DNA of 64,000 bases, taken from assembly GCA_023898405.1 (NCBI GenBank), contig CP060221.1, positions 310,001 through 374,000 of the forward strand, written 5' to 3'. The notes beneath the pieces were generated by a model. That model was given only the letters and a program-made list of their open reading frames with translations. It ran no database searches and was not told the DNA's origin. Position numbers and translations under genes: made by a program. Source of the DNA: Myxococcales bacterium. GTDB lineage: Bacteria > Myxococcota > UBA727 > JABDBI01. How positions within the stretch are numbered: the first letter of the stretch is position 1; each line of letters opens with the position of its first letter. This document shows positions 54,391-62,675 of this stretch, piece after piece.

Positions 54391-55437
54391 TTATTGAACC
54401 AAGCTTGTCGTAGAACCATTAATAATTTCATTTCTGATACTAACTCTCATCTTTTCAATTTCGTTATCAAAACCGGCACGTTCAAGAGCAAACTCTCTTC
54501 GGGAATCTTGCCAATAATTATTGATAATTTGCCAACTTTGCTCATCGGCGATTTCTGCACTCGCGCCAAAATCAAATGCAAAAGTCAACTTTGCAAGCAA
54601 AGCTTCAAAAACCGCTAATTGATTTTGGGGAATATTTTTCACCAAATAGCTCATACGAATATTTTTGCCAGATTCCAAAATATTGACCTCATTATGGACT
54701 TTTTTGCTGGCCAATTTTTGGCCTTGAGAGTGAACAATGTCGCTTCCGTGACCATAACTACGGTGACGAATATCTTCAGCCAGACCAACGTAGATGATAG
54801 AGCGCAATACGGAAGGCTTATCTTTAAAAATCTTTCTCAACTGAAGTTCTGTTTCGAGCAATACCCTGTACAGATCTTCTTTAGCAAGCTTGGAAGATGC
54901 TGCTATATTTAATTTATTAATAACATCATTAACATCTACTCTGTCCGAAATTTCTATATAATTATCACCATATTTTTCTACAGCAAAGTGGCCGTAGACA
55001 ACTTGCATAGCTTTGCTTGGCGAAACTATAAACTTGCCCTTCCTTGGGTTCCATTTCTTCTTCTCTAATAACTTTCCACCTTTAAGGACATAAACACGTG
55101 CTCCCCTGGGAAGCTCAAACATTTTAACAATCTTCTTTGCTGGAGCTTCTCCATTGCTACTCTGAGGTGGATAACTTCTAGCAAGAGCGGATTGCAGTTC
55201 ATTTAACTGACCGACACTTAGAGCACCTCCTTTCAATTTATTCATAATTTTTTTAAATTCGTCATCGGAGATAGAGTCTTTGCTTAGAGAATCTGAATCT
55301 GAATCTGAATCTGAATCTGAATCATATGAGAGATCTTCTGATGAAAAGGAATCTTCTGATGAGAAGGAATCTTCTGACGAAGAATCTCCTGCCCATACTC
55401 CGCAGGAAAATATCAATAAAAACAAATAGTTGTACAT
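54391..55437 (-). CDS. Exported Ser-Asp-repeat protein with GIY-YIG-like nuclease domain
   Basis: 348 residues. A short signal peptide (MYNYLFLLIFSCGVWAG) leads to a Ser/Asp/Glu-rich array (residues 18-55, SSEDSFSSED and SDSDSD units). The middle has FELPRGARVYVLKGG, and SIIYVGLAEDIRHRSYGH (about residues 225-245) resembles the GIY-YIG motif with its Arg and His. IPQNQLAVFEALLAKL follows where the conserved Glu of that fold is expected. If real, it would be a secreted nuclease. The GIY-YIG call is moderate only. Confidence 0.6.
   Translation of the reverse strand: MYNYLFLLIFSCGVWAGDSSSEDSFSSEDSFSSEDLSYDSDSDSDSDSDSLSKDSISDDEFKKIMNKLKGGALSVGQLNELQSALARSYPPQSSNGEAPAKKIVKMFELPRGARVYVLKGGKLLEKKKWNPRKGKFIVSPSKAMQVVYGHFAVEKYGDNYIEISDRVDVNDVINKLNIAASSKLAKEDLYRVLLETELQLRKIFKDKPSVLRSIIYVGLAEDIRHRSYGHGSDIVHSQGQKLASKKVHNEVNILESGKNIRMSYLVKNIPQNQLAVFEALLAKLTFAFDFGASAEIADEQSWQIINNYWQDSRREFALERAGFDNEIEKMRVSIRNEIINGSTTSLVQ
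55289..55377. repeat. Simple sequence repeats encoding Ser-Asp array
   Basis: A 6-bp unit (gaatct) is repeated about six times from 55289, followed by 21-bp imperfect units with TCTTCTGATGA. Both keep frame, so copy changes alter array length only. Confidence 0.8.
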
Positions 55438-55886
55438 AGAATTACCAAAAATATTTACAATATTAAGTATAATATAAAATTCTCAGATATTTGCAATAGG
55501 GGAGTATTTCGTATTAGACAAGAGTCGGTCGCACCCAAAAATTGTTGAAAAAAATTTCCCTTCCCATTTATTCACCGATTGAGTTTTATCCAAAATAAGA
55601 TTAATCAAAGATGGCTGTGGCATGCCATATCTCACGAGACTGGCGAAGTCCTGGCTTACGTTATTAATAAGCACCATGACAATGTATTGCTGAAACTAAA
55701 GCAGCTCCTAAAGCCATTTGGAATAGAGCGGGTTTTGTTTTGTATAAATTGATTTATTTTTATGTAAAAATTTTTCTATTTAATAAATTTTAAAACCTAT
55801 TTACAACTGCTTTTTTCGCCATATAAACCATGTTAAGCCAAACAAGATTATAACTTATTGGTGATTTAAAATTTCGGAGAATTGAT

Positions 55887-55967
55887 ATGAAATTGGTTAA
55901 AAAGATTGCTCGTTTGTTTTTTTCTAAGAAAAGCGGTGCGGCTATGTGCGGCGCAGGAAAATTTTAA
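55887..55967 (+). CDS. Small cationic peptide ORF
   Basis: 26 codons. GGAG (55876-55879) precedes the ATG by 7 bases. The peptide starts MKLVKKIARLFFSKKSG and ends with a short Ala/Gly/Cys tail (AMCGAG). An amphipathic, Lys-rich start with a lone Cys near the end is like a peptide precursor or a membrane-active peptide, but there is no maturation enzyme nearby. Conservation is unknown. Confidence 0.3.
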   Translation: MKLVKKIARLFFSKKSGAAMCGAGKF

Positions 55968-55982
55968 GTTTTTATAGTGGTG

Positions 55983-56621
55983 TTAGAGTACTTTCAGTAT
56001 ATTACTTAATACTCCGCGATGGAGATTGGCCAACTCTGCTTGGTCAATCTCTATAGAACTTTCCATTTTTTTATTGACTTCAACCATAAGTGCTTGAAAC
56101 TTATTATCTTGAAGCACGTTCTCTACACAAATATCCGGTACACTTTCCTCCATAGAAGTTATTTGAAGGCACAGATTTAGTACTTCTTTATCAAAATATT
56201 GCAAAATTCCACTAAAAGACTTAATAAACTCTATTCGAGCCAGAGTTCTTTCTTTTTTTTGTTCTTCCATACTTATTGGCTTTTTACTTCGGCATGATTG
56301 TTTAATAAGTTCAGTAGTTTTTCTTAGTTCCATTATGGCAATATCAATCTTTTGAACCCAAAATCTTTTATCTTCAATTTTTTTGCGAATTGTTGCCGCT
56401 TGCTTGTTGTCATATTCGGTGTTTATCTGAAGAAGATATCCAAATATCCCCGCAAAGACCGCCGTAGAGATACCTAAGGCTTTAATGATAATGTACCTCT
56501 TTTTCTTGGTAAATTTATCAGCTGATTTTTCTAAACTATCAGCAAGTACCTTCACTTCTGGTATATGAACGCTAATGCGTAGTGAGTCTTTTTTGTTGAT
56601 TTCTGATGAGGAGTCGTTCAT
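55983..56621 (-). CDS. Hypothetical single-pass membrane protein
   Basis: 212 residues. A charged N-terminus of about 45 residues precedes one transmembrane helix (IIIKALGISTAVFAGIFGYLLQ), and the rest is helical and Glu/Lys-rich with coiled-coil character. No signal peptide; topology is probably N-in. No family recognised. Confidence 0.55.
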   Translation of the reverse strand: MNDSSSEINKKDSLRISVHIPEVKVLADSLEKSADKFTKKKRYIIIKALGISTAVFAGIFGYLLQINTEYDNKQAATIRKKIEDKRFWVQKIDIAIMELRKTTELIKQSCRSKKPISMEEQKKERTLARIEFIKSFSGILQYFDKEVLNLCLQITSMEESVPDICVENVLQDNKFQALMVEVNKKMESSIEIDQAELANLHRGVLSNILKVL

Positions 56622-56755
56622 AGCTTGCTAGGATTCCAATGGTTAATTCGCAAACTAAGTTTACTTCAGATAATAAAATTATAAAAAAATAAGTATAAAA
56701 TCCTCAGTTGACTTATGTGGATAAAACAGTAAAAAAAATAATCAATGGAGACAGT

Positions 56756-56812
56756 ATGATTCTTGTAATTTCAGCATTTTTTATTTGTTTTGCTTTTATT
56801 TTATCGCTTTAA
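56756..56812 (+). CDS. Very small hydrophobic peptide ORF
   Basis: 18 codons: MILVISAFFICFAFILSL. GGAG (56747-56750) lies 5 bases upstream of the ATG. Size and composition resemble one-helix membrane peptides such as type I toxins, but no antisense RNA or promoter pattern is evident. Chance is a real possibility. Confidence 0.25.
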   Translation: MILVISAFFICFAFILSL

Positions 56813-56822
56813 ATTAGGGATA

Positions 56823-57281
56823 TTAAGCTTTGTTATATTCGCTTTTGACAAAGGCTTTTAATTTTGCCAAAAAACTACGCACTTTTGGTATAGGCCCTTC
56901 GCCAAATTCTTTTTCATATAATTCTTGAGTCCTATCAAAAGCACTGCTCAAATCATTCAAGTCCGTTTTATTATCGATTCCTAAATAGGGATAATGTTCT
57001 AGGTAGTACCCAAAAATAATATCGCAATCTTTTTGATATGCCTTAGTATCGAGAATATGCATGTGCCAAAACTCATCTATGTCTTCCGATGGGGGTAACT
57101 CGTATAGATGGTCAAATTTTTTCTTTAGAATTAAGTAGTTACGGTAAAGCTGGCAGGTTTGCAGAGCATGTTCTTTTTGCCATCCCATTTGGTGAACTAA
57201 TTTTTCGATGATATTAGAAAAATCTAAATTATTGATATATTCAATTGATTTATTCGACTCTGATTTGTCAGTATTTATCAT
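56823..57281 (-). CDS. GRDP-like (glycine-rich domain-containing protein-like) family protein
   Basis: 152 residues from ATG 57281 (another ATG at 57311 adds ten residues). The core reads LPPSEDIDEFWHMHILDTKA, then YQKDCDIIFG and YYLEHYPYLGI. These are the hallmark DxxWHxHxxxxxxYxxDC and HxP residues of the PF07173-like family found in plants and many bacteria. Function in bacteria is unknown. The N-terminal helix binds next to the conserved core. Confidence 0.7.
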   Translation of the reverse strand: MINTDKSESNKSIEYINNLDFSNIIEKLVHQMGWQKEHALQTCQLYRNYLILKKKFDHLYELPPSEDIDEFWHMHILDTKAYQKDCDIIFGYYLEHYPYLGIDNKTDLNDLSSAFDRTQELYEKEFGEGPIPKVRSFLAKLKAFVKSEYNKA

Positions 57282-57392
57282 GTTAAATACCCCATAAATT
57301 TTTTTATGCAATTTTATAATTAAATTAATTTATTGCAATACAGAGCCCGAACCCTTAAGTGTTGAACGAGTATTAAGTGGGAAAGAATTTGC

Positions 57393-57520
57393 TTACAATT
57401 TCTTCGCTTCTTCGCAAGCGTTATTAAATAATTCCTTAAATTCCGATACAAACTTTTTAAGTGATTGATAACAGTTTGTACTCAGCGCACTTTCATAGTC
57501 AGCTAGACTAAAAGTTGACC
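57393..57520 (-). pseudogene. C-terminal remnant of an unknown gene cut by an IS1-like element
   Basis: The minus frame reads STFSLADYESALSTNCYQS and KKFVSEFKELFNNACEEAKK to a stop at 57393. Upstream it runs into the IS1-like end at 57521 with no start codon. The 5' part was not found on the other side of the element. Confidence 0.35.
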
Positions 57521-57869
57521 GGTAGTACCAAGAAAATGTTGAGCCAAAATTTTTACGTGACCTCGACAACAAATTGAACCCACAATCTGTTGAGGAAATA
57601 ATGGCTGTCCTAATACAGGTGCGCTGCCCTGCGTGTGGAGATACTGAAACGATAGTTACGTTTGGTTACACCCACAACGAAAAGCAAGGTTATCGTTGGC
57701 AATCGGCAGAATGTAAAAAAGCTAGCCTTCAGTCCATAAATATATAGCTATGCTTGAGCGCGAAAGTGATCCATCACGCACTGTGAATTTGGCCTCACTC
57801 TATGATTTCAACATTTTCTGGACACGACCACAATTTTTCTAGCCCCCCCTTCAATTTTGCGACACTACC
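57521..57869 (+). mobile_element. IS1-like element remnant with InsA fragment
   Basis: The right end ATTTTGCGACACTACC (57854-57869) is a typical IS1-group end, and the left end GGTAGT at 57521 is degraded. Inside, ATG 57601 after GAGGAAATA begins a 48-codon InsA start: VRCPACGDTETIVTFG, then GYRWQSAECKKASLQ, the zinc-binding N-terminus of IS1 InsA. The stop at 57745-57747 and the short total length show that insB is deleted. Confidence 0.72.
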
Positions 57870-57990
57870 AACCTAGCTTTTTCTCGAAACTCCGGAGTAT
57901 AACCCTTGAATCGCCTTTTCATTTCTTCTTCCTTTATGGCTACAGCTTTCCTCGTATATTACTGTCCGAAAAGTCGGGGGAGGATCACTT
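57870..57990 (-). mobile_element. IS3-type element relic (left end and orfA start)
   Basis: The minus strand has an end CCCCCGACTTTTCGGACAGT (revcomp of 57963-57982), then GGAAGAAGAA and ATG 57922 with MKRRFKGYTPEFREKARL, the classic start of IS3 orfA. It runs directly into the IS1-like end at 57869. The following sequence to 58088 has no gene. Confidence 0.7.
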
Positions 57991-58088
57991 AATTATCGGT
58001 GCTCCGAAAAGAATTCTCGAAACTCTTGCCAAACCATGACGGCAAAAAGAAAGTGGCAAATAAAGAACCATGTTAGGGAACAAACACA

Positions 58089-59006
58089 ATGCGTAAATTT
58101 TTCTTTATCCCGGTTGCTACATTCATATTGTTAATAATTGTCATTTTTTGGAATCGAGATAAGGACAGTCATTCCCAAAAAGATAGTCAGCAGGTTACCT
58201 CGACAAAGAATAAAACAGATCATAATCCCAAGGAAGACAAGTTTGATAACGAAACTGCACTGAATGAAGACAGTCCACACACTAAAACGATGAAAGTAAA
58301 CGTCAACGAAATACTGAGTAAATTGGCCAAAGATTTAAATAGGGCAGCATGCATGCATAGAAGAGAAACTCTCTCGCACATGATTAAAGAACAAGATCTA
58401 GTACCACTGATTTCCGTCTTGAGTGATATTGCCAAGGATCAATGTTTACATTTGCAGATACAAAACAAACGTGCCCTACTAGATGCGGAAATAAATAATG
58501 AAAATGCAAAGGCTTTTCTTAGAGACCTTGAAGAAGTGACTGAAAACAGTCGCGGTATGGAACACTTAAAGTTGTTTAACAATGTGATTCAAGAGCTTGA
58601 ATCGAAGCATGATGACGATCTAAAAAAACAGTTTTTCCTCACCCTAGAGAAATACGTTCAGGATGCATCTACCTTGATAGAAGCTAACGTAGCGGTTCAT
58701 ACTTTGAATAACCTGTTAGAGAAAAGAATTTTGAACCAACAACCTGCGGATGAGATTGAGCTGCTCCAGAATGAAATTAAAATTGAAACAAATAATTATT
58801 ACACTCAATTGAAACTTAGAAGAAGTAACTACACGGAATTGGACGATTTGAGCATGACTAATGAAGAAATTATCAAACGCTTGGGACCAGAAGGCATAAA
58901 ATACGCAATTCAGGATAGTTTAAAAAAAGAATTGCAAATTGCCGAAAAATTCAGGGAAAGAATTTTGAAAATTCTTCGTAAAGAAAAGCAGCTTTGGCCC
59001 AATTAA
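58089..59006 (+). CDS. Hypothetical membrane-anchored coiled-coil protein
   Basis: 305 residues. One N-terminal transmembrane helix (FFIPVATFILLIIVIFW) is followed by a polar linker (residues 23-75) and a long helical region with coiled-coil heptads (LKLFNNVIQELESKHDDDLK, IELLQNEIKIETNNYY). It ends in Lys-rich helices. Probably periplasmic or outward facing. No family recognised. Confidence 0.6.
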   Translation: MRKFFFIPVATFILLIIVIFWNRDKDSHSQKDSQQVTSTKNKTDHNPKEDKFDNETALNEDSPHTKTMKVNVNEILSKLAKDLNRAACMHRRETLSHMIKEQDLVPLISVLSDIAKDQCLHLQIQNKRALLDAEINNENAKAFLRDLEEVTENSRGMEHLKLFNNVIQELESKHDDDLKKQFFLTLEKYVQDASTLIEANVAVHTLNNLLEKRILNQQPADEIELLQNEIKIETNNYYTQLKLRRSNYTELDDLSMTNEEIIKRLGPEGIKYAIQDSLKKELQIAEKFRERILKILRKEKQLWPN

Positions 59007-59078
59007 AGCTGATATGGATTTTAAGTTAGGCGAAGCTACAGGCTTCGATATTCACGTTTTGGTCATTCAGCGGCACCG

Positions 59079-59188
59079 AGTATAGTAAGTATAAACCGCT
59101 TTTTTTGAAAATGCCCATCTACCCTTCCCTAACATTTGGTCCTAAAATCTCAATCGGCTACGACATAATTCCCATTGTGGGCTCCTAG
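59079..59188 (+). repeat. Dispersed intergenic repeat R1, copy f (leading half)
   Basis: Contains GAGTATAGTAAGTATAAACC, GCTTTTTTTGAAAATGCCC and CTACCCTTCCCTAACATTTGG, matching the first half of copy e. The second half with the TATCTTGAC and TGCACTA blocks is missing. Confidence 0.68.
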
Positions 59189-59816
59189 CTAATAACTTCT
59201 TTGCTCTAATAACTTCAACCCATCTCCACGAAGCTCTCCTTGAGGAGAAACATGCCTGTACAAAGTTTGCCTGCTGATTGAAAGCTCTTTGCAAAGCTCT
59301 CCTACTTTAGTATCGGTCTTACCCATAGCAGCTTGAGCATACCTTAATTTGGCAGGAGTCATTCTAAACGGTGTTCCTCCTCTTCTTCCACGAGCGCGAG
59401 CTGAATCAAGACCGGCTTTGCTGTGCTCAGAGATAAGCTCACGCTCAAGCGCTAACAGCCCAAAAAATACCAAACACCAATTTACCCGAGGTAGTGGTGG
59501 TATTTATAGTACCCCCTTGTCCTGGCAAAACTTTAAAACCAATGCCACGTTCTGTTAGTTCATGGACTGTATTGACCAAATGCTTTAAAGAACGACCTAG
59601 CCTATCAAGTCGCCATGCAACCAGCACATCGTTTCTTCTTAATGCCTTCATTGCTGCATTGAGCCCTAGGCGCTCATCAAGCTTACCTGAAGCTTCATCT
59701 TGGTAAATGTTTTGCTCTTCTACTCCTACTGCTATCAATGCATCTTTTTGCACATCCAATTTTTGTGAGCCATCAGACTTGGAAACCCTCATGTATCCTA
59801 TCAACATCTTTATCAC
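59189..59816 (-). pseudogene. Tn3-type serine resolvase/invertase, frameshifted
   Basis: Frame 1 (59816-59445) reads MLIGYMRVSKSDGSQKLDVQ with the catalytic Ser region, DEASGKLDERLGL, VLVAWRLDRLGRSLKHLV and GKLVFGIFWA. Frame 2 (59473-59189) continues LLALERELISEHSKAGLDSA, GRRGGTPF and the HTH helix KVGELCKELSISRQTLYRH. A single-base shift in the GIFAALAEFERELI motif separates them. All parts of the recombinase are otherwise present. Confidence 0.88.
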
Positions 59817-59891
59817 CTAAATGATCGTTTATAGAGCACCCCAAAATCAGCCTAAAATCAATCAAATTGTTGCTCCATAGACCGTAATATA

Positions 59892-60575
59892 GGTAGTGTT
59901 GCAAGCAATGGCAGAGTACAAAGAGGCCCTTCAATAGGTTAAATTACATTTCAAGAATTGGGTCACTTAGTCCAAATTGCCTGTTGATGTACTTTTTAAT
60001 TGATAGTGAACTTTTATCCATTAAGTGGTAGAGCTGACCATTGAATAGCATATGCATTGTTTCAATTCCGTGAATTATATTGACGGCTGTCTTGTAAGAG
60101 AAATAGCCCAGCTATGCCGCGCTTTCCATTTTATCCTTCTGTGTTCCTGCTCTATAATATTATTTAAATTTGCTTTGCCTAAGTTTCACATTGAGACACC
60201 TACCTTCACTTTGAAGTTGAGATAAGGCAGCCGGATATGATGGGTGGCGATCAACAGTTAAAGTCAGCGGCTCAGCACTCCTGCCTAACCTTGATAACTT
60301 GCCTAAAAACAGCTTGGCAGCTTTTGTATCTTGGGAACATAGTGCTGAACCCAGCGGTAGATTGTTGTATGATCAGCATTTAGACCACGCTCTTTCATCA
60401 TCTCTTCTGGGGCACGATAACTGCCCCTGTAACAAAGATACCAACGTACGCAAAGAAGGATTGCTTCGCCTTGATAATGCCGCCATTTAAAATCTGATGA
60501 AGTGTGTTTTCTCATCCATCAATAGTAGTAAAAATGGAGTTCACTCACAAAATCAGGATTTTTTGCAACACTACC
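59892..60575 (-). mobile_element. IS6-type element with degraded transposase
   Basis: 684 bp with ends ggtagtgttgcaa (59892-59904) and its inverted copy (60563-60575). The minus strand encodes FKWRHYQGEAILLCVRWYLC and SYRAPEEMMKERGLNADHTT, then, in broken frames, LGRSAEPLTLTVDRHPSYPA, VNIIHGIETMHMLFNGQL and the C-terminus. The middle and the DDE residues are partly lost. No clean 8-bp duplication. Confidence 0.8.
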
Positions 60576-60668
60576 TTTATATGGCTAAGGTGGAGAAATA
60601 CGCAATTGACAACAAAAAACAAAATCGAAACTTAAATCAAAATGATTTAAACTGCAGTGTTGCACTAC

Positions 60669-61391
60669 TTAGCGCGATGGATTCACCAGAGCCTTTAGTG
60701 TTTTAATTTCCCAGAAGTCTTTTAAGGATGATTGATTCCAAGTCGGGTCCCCCACAATAGTTATAAATTGATCATAAGAAACGCCAAATTGAGGATCTTT
60801 ATTGAGATGGTCATCTGCGTACTTATAGAGACGGTTGAAATAACCGCAATAAGTAGTCTCGCTCATATAAGCTAGGGCGACTACCTGATACAGCTGATTT
60901 TTAACTCTTCTATACTGCTCGTTCGAAAATTGAGGATACACCCCTAAGGTTTGAAGAGCAGATTCTACGCATGCTGCTACAGCATTTTTTAATAATCTCT
61001 TTGCTTCATTGGCAATGGTTTTTGGCTGAAAATCTTGGCTCGTTCTATTAAACAGCGGAGTCAGTGCCTTGTCTATGGCTCCAAAAATAGCAGAGCCTAC
61101 TGCATCTTTCATTGGAACAAGGTTTATCATCACAAAGCTTAAAGAAAGGCTAAAAAGCGCCTTGGGGTTGTTCATCTCAGGCTTTAAGACACTCACACTA
61201 TTTGTTTGTAGTGCAGAATACAAATTTTCCCTTAAAGCATCCACTTGGCTTTGATAGTTTTCTGGACTCAACAAATCGGTCAATTCGCTTTCGGACCAGT
61301 TGCCAAGATTTACAATCTCCTCTGCCGTTCTATGAGCATGAAGTGAGAGTGCGCTAAGACCTAATAAGAACGAAGCAACTAAAGTTTTCAT
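60669..61391 (-). CDS. Hypothetical exported protein
   Basis: 240 residues with a signal peptide (MKTLVASFLLGLSALSLHAH). Helical body with LFSLSLSFVMINLVPMKDAV, a moderately hydrophobic stretch, and LKNAVAACVESALQTLGVYP. It ends DFWEIKTLKALVNPSR. No motif or family recognised. Flanked by IS6 and IS91 remnants. Confidence 0.6.
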   Translation of the reverse strand: MKTLVASFLLGLSALSLHAHRTAEEIVNLGNWSESELTDLLSPENYQSQVDALRENLYSALQTNSVSVLKPEMNNPKALFSLSLSFVMINLVPMKDAVGSAIFGAIDKALTPLFNRTSQDFQPKTIANEAKRLLKNAVAACVESALQTLGVYPQFSNEQYRRVKNQLYQVVALAYMSETTYCGYFNRLYKYADDHLNKDPQFGVSYDQFITIVGDPTWNQSSLKDFWEIKTLKALVNPSR

Positions 61392-61496
61392 TGTTTCCTC
61401 ATTAGCATAATTAGTTTAGTGGGGACCGCCCTCTTTTTATCTTTGATTAGCCTAGCAGGTTCATTATAAATCTAATCGCGGTGCTTAAGCTTATAG

Positions 61497-61735
61497 TCAG
61501 CATAAAAGCCTTTTGGTTCTAATATTCCGCATTGGGAAGGCTTCTTCTGCTATGCCATCAACTTGTTCCCAGTCATATTCAATCGTGCGAGTTGCTGGCT
61601 CTTCAAAATCTGGTGGAACAGTGCCCATTTTTAAAGACCTGAGAATGTCTAAAGTCGCTTTTGGCTCTTTCATGAATGAAATCTTTTGCGGAGTTTTAGT
61701 AGCAATGGAACAGAAAACCCGCATAAAGGTTTAGA
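61497..61735 (-). pseudogene. IS91-type transposase C-terminal remnant
   Basis: The minus frame reads EPKATLDILRSLKMGTVPPD and a FEEPATRTIEYD tail. This matches the end of the IS91-type remnant at 51829 (DILRSLKMGTAPPD). Only the last 75 codons remain. Confidence 0.75.
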
Positions 61736-62363
61736 GTGTGCAATCTGAAGAGGGCATTCGATAGTCAGCTATGCCAGAAATATGGTCATGATCATTTTCC
61801 CAGAGTGGGTTATTGTACCAGCCCAAGACTCAGAAAAAGATATAAATGAAGCATCTGCTGCTCTAAGAAGCTGTTTTAAAAGCCTTTAAACGTTGCCAAT
61901 CTTTTCACCATTAGGCAAATCATACATATTTTAATGAGAAGTTCTGAGATATGGGGATAGCGTTCGTAATCTTTACCACGACACCAACTATCGTAAAAAA
62001 ATCAAGTTCAGCCGGGGCAGAAGAAGATCTGTTATGTGACTGAATTTTGCAGCGGTTACATCTGTTGAGTAACTCATTTAAGACCCATACTTAATTTATG
62101 GGTTATATGAACTCTGTGCTAGGTTTAGACACTTTTAAAACTACCTCTAAGTCCGATACTATGCACGATATCGTGCTCTGATTGTTCATTAACAGATATG
62201 AATTTAGTCTCAAAATTTAGGTTTCAACAATTTTAGGACATGACCCAAGAGTCTATCCAATACTGGTTGATTTTAGATAAATTAACTCTTCTAACCAGTC
62301 CACTTGAAAATAAAAATTTTGTTGATAAAATTTCTCGTTTGTCGACGGGAGAGATTTATTTTC
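61736..62363. other. Gene-free region
   Basis: About 630 bp with no supported gene. It has scattered stops in all frames and a few GC-richer patches that may be old IS debris. No RNA gene or repeat copy recognised. Confidence 0.4.
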
Positions 62364-62666
62364 ATGAAAATTATTTTTTTTATTTCTATTCTATATTCCT
62401 GCTTAAACATAGCCTCTGGCGAACAAACCTATGAGCTTCTAAGAAAGGATTATGAAGAAGTCTACTCGCCTGAAAAAGCTTTCGAAAACTACCAGAAACA
62501 CCTGCTTTTATCTGAACAATTTCCTGCAGGGGAAGTTCAAAAAGATATTACAGAAAGGCTGCGCGAGCTGAAAAAGCACTATCAGAAAGACTCATTTCCT
62601 CGTTCAATCATGTCTGCTGCTCTAAACATCATGAAGCATTTTGCGCCAGATAAACCTGTTCAATAA
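62364..62666 (+). CDS. Hypothetical small exported protein
   Basis: 100 residues from ATG 62364, which follows GGGAGAG and starts a signal peptide (MKIIFFISILYSCLNIASGE). An ATG at 62304 would put basic residues before it. Mature part is helical (YELLRKDYEEVYSPEKAFEN). Not recognised. It converges on the ABC exporter gene with 9 bp between stops. Confidence 0.6.
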   Translation: MKIIFFISILYSCLNIASGEQTYELLRKDYEEVYSPEKAFENYQKHLLLSEQFPAGEVQKDITERLRELKKHYQKDSFPRSIMSAALNIMKHFAPDKPVQ

Positions 62667-62675
62667 TTTCTGATT

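Noticed and set aside
53926..54618. 230-codon plus-strand ORF
   Set aside because: Overlaps the signal-peptide gene at 53733 in another frame and its second half is antisense to the gene at 54391.
57857..58039. 60-codon plus-strand ORF
   Set aside because: Antisense to the IS3 orfA start, no ribosome site.
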